NCBI GenBank assembly: GCA_910576535.1
Contig: CAJTKK010000006.1
Coordinates: forward strand, 85,246-149,245
DNA length: 64,000 bases
Direction of reading: 5' to 3'
From: an uncultured Lachnospiraceae bacterium
GTDB taxonomy: Bacteria; Bacillota; Clostridia; Lachnospirales; Lachnospiraceae
Both the position numbers and the translations under genes were made by a program. The notes beneath the pieces were generated by a model that saw nothing but the letters and a program-made list of their open reading frames with translations, made no database searches and had not been told where the DNA came from. Positions 33,698-42,738 of the stretch are shown here, piece by piece. The first letter of the stretch is position 1; each line of letters starts with the position of its first letter.

Positions 33698-34213
33698 ATG
33701 CCGGTATTATTCTTAATAGGAATTGGATGAATGGCAGGAAGACGAGGAATCGTGGATGCAGTATTTGCAGCAATAGATCAGAAAGAAGCTAAGAAAGTAA
33801 ATGAAAGGGCCAACGGACTGTTAAAAAATGTTCTGACAGAAGATGAAAGAAAAAACATGATTTTTCGACCGAAGCCTATGCTGCCTGTGCTGAAGGAGAA
33901 TGCACTACAGAGCATAAAAACAGGAGCGTCAGCTGCCTTCGGGACATATGCTGCGGCGGTGGTACTGGTATTAGTAAGGAATATTTTGTCATTTTCTTTG
34001 GAACACCCAGTGGAAAGATGTACAGTGATTGGTACTTTGGGAAAAGGTTCCGTTGTCGCTGCAACGGCAGCCCTTGCCGGAATTGCTGTATGTGCGGCCG
34101 GATCTGTATTGGGTACCTATGCAGGGAAGGAGGCAGAGGGCAGTTCTACAGCCGCCAGAGGAATTAGGAGAAGAATTGACAGAATATGTTCCAGCCGATT
34201 TTTTCATGAATAG
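33698..34213 (+). pseudogene. Broken paralogue of the glycine-zipper membrane protein
   Basis: ATG 33698, after AAAGGAGGTG, opens MPVLFLIGIG and meets an in-frame TGA, where the intact protein at 28760 continues AAAGAFG. Beyond the stop the same frame continues AAIDQKEAKKVNERANGLL, matching DQKEANETNERADNII of the intact copy, then jumps to a shortened, altered glycine-rich part (AALAGIAVCAAGSVLG). A nonsense codon plus a large internal deletion make it non-functional, unless translation restarts at ATG 33731. Confidence 0.7.
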
Positions 34214-34297
34214 ATCAGGAGGCAAGGGAAATGAAAACGATGGCGAACGTGTTGGAACAAAGAGATATTATGATAAACAGGCAGAGGAGGAAATGGA

Positions 34298-34546
34298 ATG
34301 AAAGATTTTGTGGAATTTATAGACTCTTCTGATATCAGAGAGTATAACAGGGAGACAAAATTTACTCCGGCAGAATGGGCTTTGATTGTGGCAAACAGCA
34401 TTAACAGAACAGTTGGAGAAAAGCTGGATGCACTATAGTATCTGACGCAGCATTATGGGGAAGAAGAATTTGCAAAGGAGAGCGCCAATGTAGGACCAGG
34501 GCATCATGTACAGCTATGCCCGGACACAGCTTCAAATGATCTGTGA
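34298..34546 (+). pseudogene. Small gene interrupted by an amber codon
   Basis: ATG 34298 (preceded by GCAGAGGAGG) gives 46 codons (MKDFVEFIDSSDIREYNRE to GEKLDAL), then TAG at 34436-34438, then YLTQHYGEEEFAKESA in the same frame to TGA 34544-34546. The opening resembles small uncharacterised proteins carried by Lachnospiraceae conjugative elements. A CAG-to-TAG change would explain the stop. Confidence 0.5.
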
Positions 34547-34605
34547 CGATCCGGTAGCGGCCGGAAGCTAAAAGTCAGGATAAAGGACAGGAGGCAAAAG
34601 AAAAA

Positions 34606-35745
34606 ATGGAGGAAAGATTGAAAATGAAGGAAAGAGCAAAAGGTTTTATGCAAATTATCAAGGGGCTTGGCGGACTGCTTATTGTTTTATTGTTGGGCAT
34701 GGCTTTTTTTGGGGCGTTTGACGATGAGGCGGAGGAGGTCGGGAATGCTGAAATTTTCAGGGGAAACGATACCAGGTCGGCGTTCAGCGTGAACAGCCAG
34801 GAGAGGGTAAATGAGGACGGAGAGGCTGCGGAAGAGAAAAATTCCGGGGAGGGACAGCAGGAAACAGCATCCGGAGAAGATGATGCCAATAGTACGGGCA
34901 AAGAAAGCGCCTGTTTGCAGGCAGGGTATTCTTATGAACTGCAAAACGGCAGTAGTTTCAGTATTACAAATATAGGTATTATCTATGATTTCACCAACCG
35001 TTCTACTATCGGTTATGCAGCGGTTGAATACACAAATAACAGTGAAGATACAATTTATTTGAACCCAGATGACATTTCAGCATTTGTTGATGATTTTCAG
35101 GAGCCTGTTGATATCAGCGTGCCTATTATGATTGACAATGTAGAATATCGAGGGGAAACGCTGGCGATTGACCCCGGACGCAAGGGGAGATATGTGTACT
35201 TTACATTATTTCCGGCAGGCGGTGAGACGGCCGCTAAAGTAGAGATTTCCCTATATGGAGCTTCTATTTTATTTAAGGAAAATGGACAGTGGCTGTATGC
35301 AGATGAGAAAGCGGATGCGATCAAAGAGCAGACGCAGGCCTATTTGGAAAGTGTGGAAGAACAGAAGGAGTGGGATGAAAGATACAAGTCACTGCCTCTT
35401 GGGGTGATGTGCCCGGATGAGTTTTACGGGGTATACATTGATACTCAGGCAGGAATGGTGGAGGGAACTGATCTGCTGGAGATAATCCCCGGTGAATATG
35501 CGAATACGACAAGCAACAGTATTACAATGGCAATCGTAGGAGAAGACGGAACGCTGTCATTGAAGAACGGGGCATTTGAATTTGAAAATGTTGGATTATA
35601 TCAGGATATGTCCGGTGCATATTCGATAGATGCTGAAGCAGGTTACAAAGTCGGATTTTTGGGAAGCGGATATATCTATGTATGGACGCCGGATGAAATA
35701 GATCCTGATAACGTGGATGAAGGATTTTATGAAAAGATTGATTAA
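34606..35745 (+). CDS. Membrane-anchored extracellular protein with DUF4352-like domain
   Basis: 379 residues. One N-terminal membrane helix (about 17-37, GLLIVLLLGMAFFGAF) is followed by a long acidic, low-complexity linker to about 105, then a beta-sandwich domain (YDFTNRSTIGYAAVEYTNN, a DUF4352/TelA-like immunoglobulin fold) to about 215, a helical hairpin, and a second beta-rich part. The main body should lie outside the cell. ATG 34606 or 34624 could start it; both have purine-rich sites. It ends 67 bp before the GTPase start. Confidence 0.65.
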   Translation: MEERLKMKERAKGFMQIIKGLGGLLIVLLLGMAFFGAFDDEAEEVGNAEIFRGNDTRSAFSVNSQERVNEDGEAAEEKNSGEGQQETASGEDDANSTGKESACLQAGYSYELQNGSSFSITNIGIIYDFTNRSTIGYAAVEYTNNSEDTIYLNPDDISAFVDDFQEPVDISVPIMIDNVEYRGETLAIDPGRKGRYVYFTLFPAGGETAAKVEISLYGASILFKENGQWLYADEKADAIKEQTQAYLESVEEQKEWDERYKSLPLGVMCPDEFYGVYIDTQAGMVEGTDLLEIIPGEYANTTSNSITMAIVGEDGTLSLKNGAFEFENVGLYQDMSGAYSIDAEAGYKVGFLGSGYIYVWTPDEIDPDNVDEGFYEKID

Positions 35746-35812
35746 ACGGGAAGACAGGACAAAGGTTTCGGAACAGAAGAAAGAAAAGCCACGGCGAAAA
35801 GGAGGAAGCGCT

Positions 35813-36889
35813 ATGATTACAGAAATTTTTGAAGCAGTAAAAGCAGTAGAAGAAGAGAATGAAAAAATTTTTATGAAGGAAAGCATGGATGACATCTGTG
35901 AGGCATTAGAGGAGGAAATCCTGAAAAGCGATGCAGCGCAGGAGGAAAAACAGTCCATGCTGGCAAGGCTGAGGAAGCTCTGCAGCGCAGAGACAAACAT
36001 CATGCTGGTGGGGGCTACCGGATGCGGCAAGAGTTCCACAATAAATGCCCTGTTTTCCTGCAGCCAGCAGGAGGAATACGTGGAAGTTGCCAAAGTCGGA
36101 AGCAGGACGGATCCGGAGACGAAGGATATTGAGCGGTATAGGATCGGCAACCTGATCTTGTGGGATACGCCTGGTCTTGGCGACGGCACAGAGATTGACG
36201 GGCATCACAGGGATGTGATCACGGAGCTTCTACGGGAGGACGACGGAGAAGAGGAAGGAAATGCCCTGATCGATCTTGTGCTGGTGATACTGGATGGCTC
36301 CACAAAAGATCTGGGGACGTCTTACCAGCTTCTGAATGAAGTGATCATCCCGGAGCTTGGGGAGGAAAATAAGGGACGTATCTTAATTGCCCTGAATCAG
36401 GCGGATATTGCCATGAAAACGGGCAGGCATTGGGATTATGAAAAAAATGAGCCGGATGAGATCCTGACCCAATTTCTGGAGGAAAAGGTGTCATCGATAA
36501 GGAGGCGCATCAAAGAGGATACCGGGCTTGACATTACGCCAGTCTATTACTGTGCAGGATATGAGGAAGAGTCAGGGGACGTGATCCGACCTTATAATCT
36601 TTCAAAGCTCTTGTATTATATCCTAAATGCCCTCCCGGTGGAAAAAAGGGCGGCGGTTTTTGGCGGGATCAATACAGATGCAGGGCAGTATGAGCATAAT
36701 GATGACGGCATGGATTATAATGAGGGCGTAAAGGCAAGCGTTGACAGCATGGCCGATTATGTAGCGGAAGGGATTAACAGCGGAGCTGTGACAGGCTTTT
36801 GTATTCTGGGAGCGCCGGGAGCGTTAGTTGGAGGTGTTGTAGGGGCTTTTGTAGGAGGAATTAAAGGGATACTGAACCATATTTTCTAG
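35813..36889 (+). CDS. P-loop GTPase with C-terminal glycine-zipper hairpin (YeeP/YkfA-like)
   Basis: 358 residues. GTPase motifs: G1 GATGCGKSS (67-75), G3 DTPGLGDG (118-125), G4 NQAD (195-198). The helical N-terminus (1-60) is a coiled coil, and the last 35 residues (GAVTGFCILGAPGALVGG and on) form a Gly-rich hydrophobic hairpin, as in Era-like GTPases that act at membranes. ATG 35813 is chosen because AAGGAGG lies 7 nt before it; an upstream in-frame ATG at 35717 overlaps the previous gene. With the glycine-zipper proteins it may form a GTP-driven membrane-active complex. Confidence 0.82.
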   Translation: MITEIFEAVKAVEEENEKIFMKESMDDICEALEEEILKSDAAQEEKQSMLARLRKLCSAETNIMLVGATGCGKSSTINALFSCSQQEEYVEVAKVGSRTDPETKDIERYRIGNLILWDTPGLGDGTEIDGHHRDVITELLREDDGEEEGNALIDLVLVILDGSTKDLGTSYQLLNEVIIPELGEENKGRILIALNQADIAMKTGRHWDYEKNEPDEILTQFLEEKVSSIRRRIKEDTGLDITPVYYCAGYEEESGDVIRPYNLSKLLYYILNALPVEKRAAVFGGINTDAGQYEHNDDGMDYNEGVKASVDSMADYVAEGINSGAVTGFCILGAPGALVGGVVGAFVGGIKGILNHIF

Positions 36890-37175
36890 CAGTGGATTAC
36901 ATATGGAAGGCATCCGCGTAATCTGGAAAAATTTGCATATCAATTTTAATACAAATTATATGCGTTCCGGCTTTTTCAAAAAAATTTTTTCAAAATTTTC
37001 CAAAAGACGGGGAAAAGAGGGTGGATAATCAGGTCAGATGGAGAAAAGGAGGAAAGTGATGGGCATGGGCAAATGCCATAGTTTTTAGAATGATGGAGAT
37101 AGATACTGCATAGATCCTGACAATAGACGCAGCAATTGGAAGCCGGTTAAGCATCACTTTCCTCCAGGAACACAT
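36890..37175. other. Stretch without a recognised gene
   Basis: Between the GTPase and the integrase fragment. AT-rich with homopolymer runs around 36970-37010; no ribosome binding site plus frame that I can support. Probably a deletion junction. Confidence 0.4.
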
Positions 37176-37682
37176 AGGGAAATTAGCATAAACCATCAGT
37201 TGATTTATAAGAAATCTGCCGGGAAATATGGGTTCTATGCAGACAGTCCCAAGACTGATTCAGGCGTGAGAATTATTCCGATGACTCACGAGGTTTATAA
37301 AGCGTTGGCGGATCAGCGTGAAAAGCAACTGGCAAAAGGCTGGAGAACGACCGTTGAAATTGAGGGATACAGCGATTTTGTCTTTTCCGCAAAGTATGGA
37401 AATCCGGTTATGCCAGGGGTAGTTAATAATGCGCTGCTGAATATTGTGAATAGTTACAACCGTATTAGGTGTGACAGAATAGCGCTGCCGCATATATCAG
37501 CACACAATCTTCGGCATACCGGATGTGCCAGAATGTCCGAAGCAGGAGTTGACCCTAAAGTATTGCAGTACATCATGGGGCATTCCCGGATAGCGGTAAC
37601 GATGGAAGTGTATAATCATGTGTCTTCGGAGCGCAATCGTAAGGAGATGGATAAGGTGGAAAAAATAAGATTGATTGGTTAG
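37176..37682 (+). pseudogene. C-terminal fragment of a Tn916-type tyrosine recombinase
   Basis: About 168 codons that match the last half of Tn916-family integrases: REISINHQLIYKK, TPKT-like SPKTDSGVRIIPMT, HNLRHTGCARM, GHSRIAVTMEVYNHV. The active-site Arg-His of HxLRH, the second His and the Tyr are present, but the N-terminal arm-binding and core-binding domains and the first catalytic Arg are missing. The frame runs open upstream to TAG 37086-37088 but that part is not integrase-like. It marks the right edge of the island. Confidence 0.75.
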
Positions 37683-37893
37683 CTTTCGCTTTTAAGTTAC
37701 ACATGCTATTAAAAGAGATATGAACCAGTCATGGTAAGCTGTTATTCTAATTTACTACTTCAAATCTTCTTCAACTCCACAAAAGATATGGGGCGTTATG
37801 AAAAGATTTGAGAAGATTTTGAATTTTCATAATAGCTGGAATGCGCTAAAAAAGTAAGGGTTTGAGACGCTTTAGGAAAATTTTATAATTCAG

Positions 37894-37936
37894 TTAGCAC
37901 TCGCCTCTTGACTCTGCTAACAATAAGTGTTATAGT
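37894..37936 (+). promoter_or_regulatory. clpB promoter overlapped by a CIRCE-like element
   Basis: TTAGCACTC (37894-37902), N9, CTCTGCTAA (37912-37920): the left arm is identical to the CIRCE consensus, and the right arm matches 6 of 9, at the correct N9 spacing. TTGACT (37908-37913), 17 bp, TATAGT (37931-37936) forms the promoter, so HrcA bound to CIRCE would cover the -35. The rest of 37683-38050 contains no gene. Confidence 0.75.
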
Positions 37937-38050
37937 CCATATAGAACAAAACAAAATAATAAGTAACGGTTTGGCCGGGCATACTGTAAAGGGATCAGGA
38001 AAAAGCGGGAACCATATCCCAATTACATAAACCGGCGGGGAGGAGCGCTT

Positions 38051-40648
38051 ATGAATATATCAAAATTCACACAAAAATCCATGCAGGCCGTGGAACGGTG
38101 CGAAAAGCTGGCCTATGAATATGGGAACCAGGAAATCGAGCAGGAACATCTTTTATATAGTCTTCTGACGATTGAAGACAGCTTGATCTTAAAGCTGATT
38201 GAAAAAATGGAAATCCAAAAGGAACATTTCTTAAACCGCACGGAGGCAGCGCTGCAAAAACGGGTGAAAGTACAAGGCGGCAGGGTGTATGTAGGAAATG
38301 ATTTGAACCAGGCACTGGTTCATGCGGAAGATGAGGCCAGGCAGCTCGGGGATGAATATGTGTCCGTGGAACATTTATTTCTCGCCATGCTCAAGCATCC
38401 AAACAAAGAAATAAAAGAAATATTCCGCGAATACGGTATTACAAGGGAGAGATTCCTGCAAGCCCTTTCCACGGTCAGGGGTAACCAGAGAGTTACTTCC
38501 GATAACCCGGAAGCGACCTATGACACATTGGAAAAGTATGGGCAGGAGCTGGTGGAAAAAGCCAGAAACCAGAAACTGGATCCGGTAATAGGAAGAGACA
38601 GTGAGATAAGGAATGTGATCCGTATTCTTTCCAGAAAGACAAAAAATAACCCAGTCCTTATCGGCGAACCCGGCGTAGGGAAAACGGCTGTAGTGGAAGG
38701 GCTGGCACAGCGTATTGTGAGGGGGGATGTGCCGCAGGGGCTGAAGGATAAAAAGATTTTTGCCCTGGATATGGGCGCCCTTGTGGCTGGCGCAAAATAT
38801 AGGGGGGAATTTGAGGAACGTTTAAAGGCGGTGCTGGAAGATGTAAAAGACAGTGATGGGCAGATTATTCTGTTTATTGACGAGCTGCATACGATCGTAG
38901 GAGCCGGCAAGACAGACGGCGCGCTGGATGCAGGCAATATGCTAAAACCGATGCTCGCAAGAGGGGAACTGCACTGTATCGGCGCAACGACATTGGATGA
39001 ATATAGGAAATATATTGAAAAAGATGCGGCATTGGAACGCCGGTTCCAGCCGGTTATGGTAGAAGAGCCTACGGTGGAGGACACTATATCCATTTTAAGG
39101 GGATTGAAAGAAAGATATGAGGTATATCATGGCGTAAAAATTATGGATAATGCCCTGGTAAGCGCGGCAGCCTTATCCCACCGTTACATTTCGGACCGTT
39201 TTTTGCCGGATAAGGCTATTGATCTTGTAGATGAAGCTTGTGCGCTGATCAAAACAGAGCTGGATTCCATGCCTACGGAACTGGATGAACTGCAGCGCAG
39301 GATCATGCAGATGGAAATTGAGGAAGCGGCTTTGAAAAAAGAGGACGACCGGTTAAGCAAAGAAAGACTGGAGGCTTTGCAGAAAGAGCTGGCGGAGTGG
39401 AAAGAGGAATTCAATAACAGGAAGGCGCAATGGGATAATGAAAAAGCGACGGTAGACAAACTGTCCAGGCTGCGGGAACAGATCGAAGCGATAGGCGGTG
39501 AGATCCAGATCGCCCAAAGGGAAGGAAATCTGGAAAAAGCGGCGGAACTAAGTTATGGAAAACTTCCCGCCTTGAAAAAACAGCTTGAAATCGAAGAAAG
39601 CAGAGTGAAAAATGAGGATTTATCCCTAGTCCATGAAAGCGTCAGCGATGAAGAAATCGCCAAAATTATTTCCCGATGGACGGGTATACCGGTGGCGAAG
39701 CTGACCGAGAGCGAAAGGAATAAGACACTGCATTTGGATGAGGAACTGCACAAGCGTGTGATCGGGCAGGAAGAAGGGGTAACAAAAGTAACAGAGGCAA
39801 TTATCCGCTCAAAAGCAGGTATCAAGGATCCGGCAAAGCCGATTGGCTCTTTCCTGTTTTTAGGTCCTACCGGCGTTGGTAAGACAGAACTGGCCAAAGC
39901 GTTGGCTGCATCGCTTTTTGATGATGAAAACAATATGGTGCGCATCGACATGAGCGAGTACATGGAAAAATATTCCGTATCCCGTCTGATCGGGGCGCCT
40001 CCCGGATATGTAGGCTATGAAGAAGGGGGACAGTTGACAGAGGCAGTCAGAAGGAAACCATATTCCGTCGTGCTTTTTGACGAAATAGAAAAGGCGCATC
40101 CGGATGTGTTCAACGTACTGCTGCAGGTATTGGACGATGGACGGATTACGGACTCTCAAGGGCGTACTGTTGATTTTAAAAATACGATTTTAATTATGAC
40201 TTCCAATATTGGCGCAGGATATTTGCTGGAGGGGATTGGGGAAGACGGCAGTATCAGCAGCGGGGCGGAAGAGATGGTATTAGGAGAACTCCGCGCCCAT
40301 TTCCGGCCGGAATTTTTGAACCGGCTGGATGAAACGATTCTCTTTAAACCGTTGACCAAAGAGGATATCGGAGGCATCGTGCATCTGATCGTGGACGACT
40401 TGAACAGAAGACTGGCTGACAGAGAGCTTTGCATTGAGATTTCTCCGGAAGCGGAGCGGTTTATTGTAGAAAATGCTTATGACCCGGTTTACGGGGCAAG
40501 GCCTTTGAAACGGTATATCCAGAAACATGTAGAGACTTTATCGGCAAAACTGATACTTGCCGATGCGGTAAAAGCAAAAGATATTATTGTGATTTCTTTC
40601 AAAGACGGGAAACTCACCGCTGAATGCAAGGAAGGCTCCGTGGAATAA
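38051..40648 (+). CDS. clpB: ATP-dependent disaggregase ClpB
   Basis: 865 residues, standard ClpB length. Two N-domain repeats (1-145), NBD1 with Walker A GEPGVGKTAV and Walker B ILFIDELH, the coiled-coil middle domain (about 405-525) that marks ClpB rather than ClpC, and NBD2 with GPTGVGKTELAKA, VLFDEIEKAHPDV and sensor-2 GARPLKRYIQ. It threads aggregated proteins through its hexamer together with DnaK. A CIRCE-like element upstream suggests HrcA heat-shock control. RBS GGGGAGGAG. Confidence 0.97.
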   Translation: MNISKFTQKSMQAVERCEKLAYEYGNQEIEQEHLLYSLLTIEDSLILKLIEKMEIQKEHFLNRTEAALQKRVKVQGGRVYVGNDLNQALVHAEDEARQLGDEYVSVEHLFLAMLKHPNKEIKEIFREYGITRERFLQALSTVRGNQRVTSDNPEATYDTLEKYGQELVEKARNQKLDPVIGRDSEIRNVIRILSRKTKNNPVLIGEPGVGKTAVVEGLAQRIVRGDVPQGLKDKKIFALDMGALVAGAKYRGEFEERLKAVLEDVKDSDGQIILFIDELHTIVGAGKTDGALDAGNMLKPMLARGELHCIGATTLDEYRKYIEKDAALERRFQPVMVEEPTVEDTISILRGLKERYEVYHGVKIMDNALVSAAALSHRYISDRFLPDKAIDLVDEACALIKTELDSMPTELDELQRRIMQMEIEEAALKKEDDRLSKERLEALQKELAEWKEEFNNRKAQWDNEKATVDKLSRLREQIEAIGGEIQIAQREGNLEKAAELSYGKLPALKKQLEIEESRVKNEDLSLVHESVSDEEIAKIISRWTGIPVAKLTESERNKTLHLDEELHKRVIGQEEGVTKVTEAIIRSKAGIKDPAKPIGSFLFLGPTGVGKTELAKALAASLFDDENNMVRIDMSEYMEKYSVSRLIGAPPGYVGYEEGGQLTEAVRRKPYSVVLFDEIEKAHPDVFNVLLQVLDDGRITDSQGRTVDFKNTILIMTSNIGAGYLLEGIGEDGSISSGAEEMVLGELRAHFRPEFLNRLDETILFKPLTKEDIGGIVHLIVDDLNRRLADRELCIEISPEAERFIVENAYDPVYGARPLKRYIQKHVETLSAKLILADAVKAKDIIVISFKDGKLTAECKEGSVE

Positions 40649-40794
40649 AAGCCTTTTAAACTTTTCCGCCAGGTGAATTCTTTTAGAGAAAAACTGCATT
40701 TTATACAAAATTTTATTGGATAGGATTGACAGAAACAGAGGGGAAGAATTAAACTGAAAAAAAGATAATCTGGAAATGGAAGGAGGGGAAGGCA

Positions 40795-40968
40795 ATGATT
40801 CCTAATGATCCTGTGATGCTGTTAAGCTATGTAAACCTGAAATTAAGGGATTATTATCACAGCTTTGAGGATATGTGCGGAGATATGGATATCAGCAAGG
40901 AGATGGTATTGGAAAAATTGGCATCCATAGATTATCATTACGACGGGGAGAAAAACCAGTTTGTCTGA
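40795..40968 (+). CDS. DUF4250 family small protein
   Basis: 57 residues beginning MIPNDPVMLLSYVNLKLRD and ending DGEKNQFV, the complete DUF4250 pattern (a short helical HTH-like fold; SFEDMCGDMDISKEMVLEKL would be the helix-turn-helix). AAGGAGGGG precedes the ATG. Its stop overlaps the TTG start of the next gene by 8 bp. Function unknown. Confidence 0.85.
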   Translation: MIPNDPVMLLSYVNLKLRDYYHSFEDMCGDMDISKEMVLEKLASIDYHYDGEKNQFV

Positions 40969-42532
40969 GCGGATTAAGGTCATAGTCATAGATAGGGAAA
41001 ATAATATAGAAAAAGAATTGTTCCATGATAGAGAACAGGCTCTGCTGTATACATTAAGGGAAGGCGGGATTATACTGCCTTCTCTTTGCGGCAGTATGGG
41101 GAAATGCGGCAAATGCCAGGTGCGTTTTTGCGGATATGCCCCATTTCCCGGACAGACGGACAGGGCTGTGATATCGCCGGACAAATTACGGGAAGGATAC
41201 CGTCTTGCCTGCACGGCGTGCCCGGGGAAGGACTGTGTGATAGAAACAGCATTTGAAAAGGAAAGGGGAATAGATGTCGTTGTAGAAAGCCGTACAGAGG
41301 ATGTACTGCGTGAAGGAAGTCTCAGGGAGAAGGAGGATAGGGATAAAGACGGGGGATGCGGGAAAGGGCAGCAGGATGTGCTGCCGGAAAAGGAGAAGGC
41401 TAAAGGATTGGCGGCGGCTGTGGATATAGGGACGACAACAATAGCGGTGCAGATGATCGAGGCATGGACAGGGCATATTCTGGACACCTACGTGTGCCTG
41501 AACCCTCAGGGGAGTTATGGGATGGATGTGATTTCCAGAATCCAGGCAGGCACAGAAGGGCATGGGGAGGAACTCCGGCGGCTGGTAAGGGAAGCCTTGG
41601 AAGCGGGTATCCGCCGGATGGCAGAGAACCCGGGGGACGGCAAGCAGCGGAAGCTGGAAAAAATAGTGATTGCCGCCAATACAGCAATGGGGCATCTATT
41701 TATGGGTTATCCGGTGGAGTCTTTGGGGAAAAGTCCGTTCCGGCCGGTGAATATAGGAGCGGTACAGACAGATTTTCTGGGGACGCCGGCCGCTTTGATT
41801 CCCGGGATATCGGCTTTTGTAGGCGGTGATATTATTTCCGGCTTATATGCGTGCGGGCTGTGCCGGCAGACAAACCGCGTATGGCTTTTTTTGGACTTGG
41901 GGACGAATGCGGAAATGGTAATCGGGGACGGGAGACGGCTGGCTTGCACAGCGGCAGCGGCAGGCCCGGCTTTTGAAGGCAAAGGAAGGTATGGGGCAAC
42001 CGGAGCCGAACGGATCTCGGCCATCGCCTATTTGCTGGAACAGGGATTGATTGATAAAACAGGCTTATTGAGAGAACCGTATTTTGAAACGGGGATAGAA
42101 ACGGAAATAGAAAAACCGGGAAAAAAAGTATGGGTTTTTGAGGAAGATATCCGGGATATCCAGATGGCAAAGGCGGCCATCCGGGCAGGGATATACTTTT
42201 TAATGGAACATTTAGGAATAAAAGGGCTGGAAGAAGTGGAAAAAGTTTATATAGCGGGAGGGCTTGGTTTTTATTTGGATAAAAAGGCGGCATCCCGGAT
42301 TGGGCTGATTCCGGCTGAATGGTTGGAGAAAATAGAAACAATGGGGAACACTGCCCTTGCCGGGGCGCGTTTGCTGGCAAGAGAACTGTGCAAAGAGGAT
42401 TATAGGGCGGGGAGCGGTATGGAAGTGATGAACTGTCTGGAGAAAGCGGCGCTGAAAGCAGAGTCTTTTCAACTGGCAGAGGAAGCATCCTTTGAAAAAA
42501 TATATATAGATTATATGAATTTTGGGGATTGA
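40961..42532 (+). CDS. ASKHA-domain corrinoid activation protein with 2Fe-2S ferredoxin domain (RACo/DUF4445 type)
   Basis: 523 residues. Residues 1-90 are a plant-type ferredoxin domain with clustered cysteines (SLCGSMGKCGKCQ, then ACTACPGKDC); after an acidic linker comes an actin-like ATPase: AVDIGTTTIAVQM (phosphate 1), FLDLGTNAEMVIG (phosphate 2) and IAGGLGFYLD (adenosine). Proteins of this kind use ATP to drive reduction of inactive Co(II) corrinoid proteins. No corrinoid methyltransferase gene is in view, though a V4R protein follows. TTG 40961 starts inside the DUF4250 stop and is the only sensible start. Confidence 0.88.
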   Translation: MSERIKVIVIDRENNIEKELFHDREQALLYTLREGGIILPSLCGSMGKCGKCQVRFCGYAPFPGQTDRAVISPDKLREGYRLACTACPGKDCVIETAFEKERGIDVVVESRTEDVLREGSLREKEDRDKDGGCGKGQQDVLPEKEKAKGLAAAVDIGTTTIAVQMIEAWTGHILDTYVCLNPQGSYGMDVISRIQAGTEGHGEELRRLVREALEAGIRRMAENPGDGKQRKLEKIVIAANTAMGHLFMGYPVESLGKSPFRPVNIGAVQTDFLGTPAALIPGISAFVGGDIISGLYACGLCRQTNRVWLFLDLGTNAEMVIGDGRRLACTAAAAGPAFEGKGRYGATGAERISAIAYLLEQGLIDKTGLLREPYFETGIETEIEKPGKKVWVFEEDIRDIQMAKAAIRAGIYFLMEHLGIKGLEEVEKVYIAGGLGFYLDKKAASRIGLIPAEWLEKIETMGNTALAGARLLARELCKEDYRAGSGMEVMNCLEKAALKAESFQLAEEASFEKIYIDYMNFGD

Positions 42533-42738
42533 AAAGCGGTTTGACCCGGCTTGTACAGAGGGATGTTTTCCTGAGCGGGCAGTTTTTCCGGACAGCATAT
42601 TGCTGCCTGGAAGTGAAAAGAAGGGCGGGCGGCCGGCGCTAGGGGAGAAGGCCGGCGGCAGGGAAATGGGCAAGCGGACAGCTAATGCATGATTGAAAAG
42701 GCAGAATGGAAATAATGAGTATGATAACGGAGGAAAAA

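Noticed and set aside
25350..37700. Prophage or complete conjugative element
   Set aside because: No capsid, terminase, portal, relaxase, VirD4 or VirB4-like protein, replication initiator or excisionase was found; only a truncated integrase remains.
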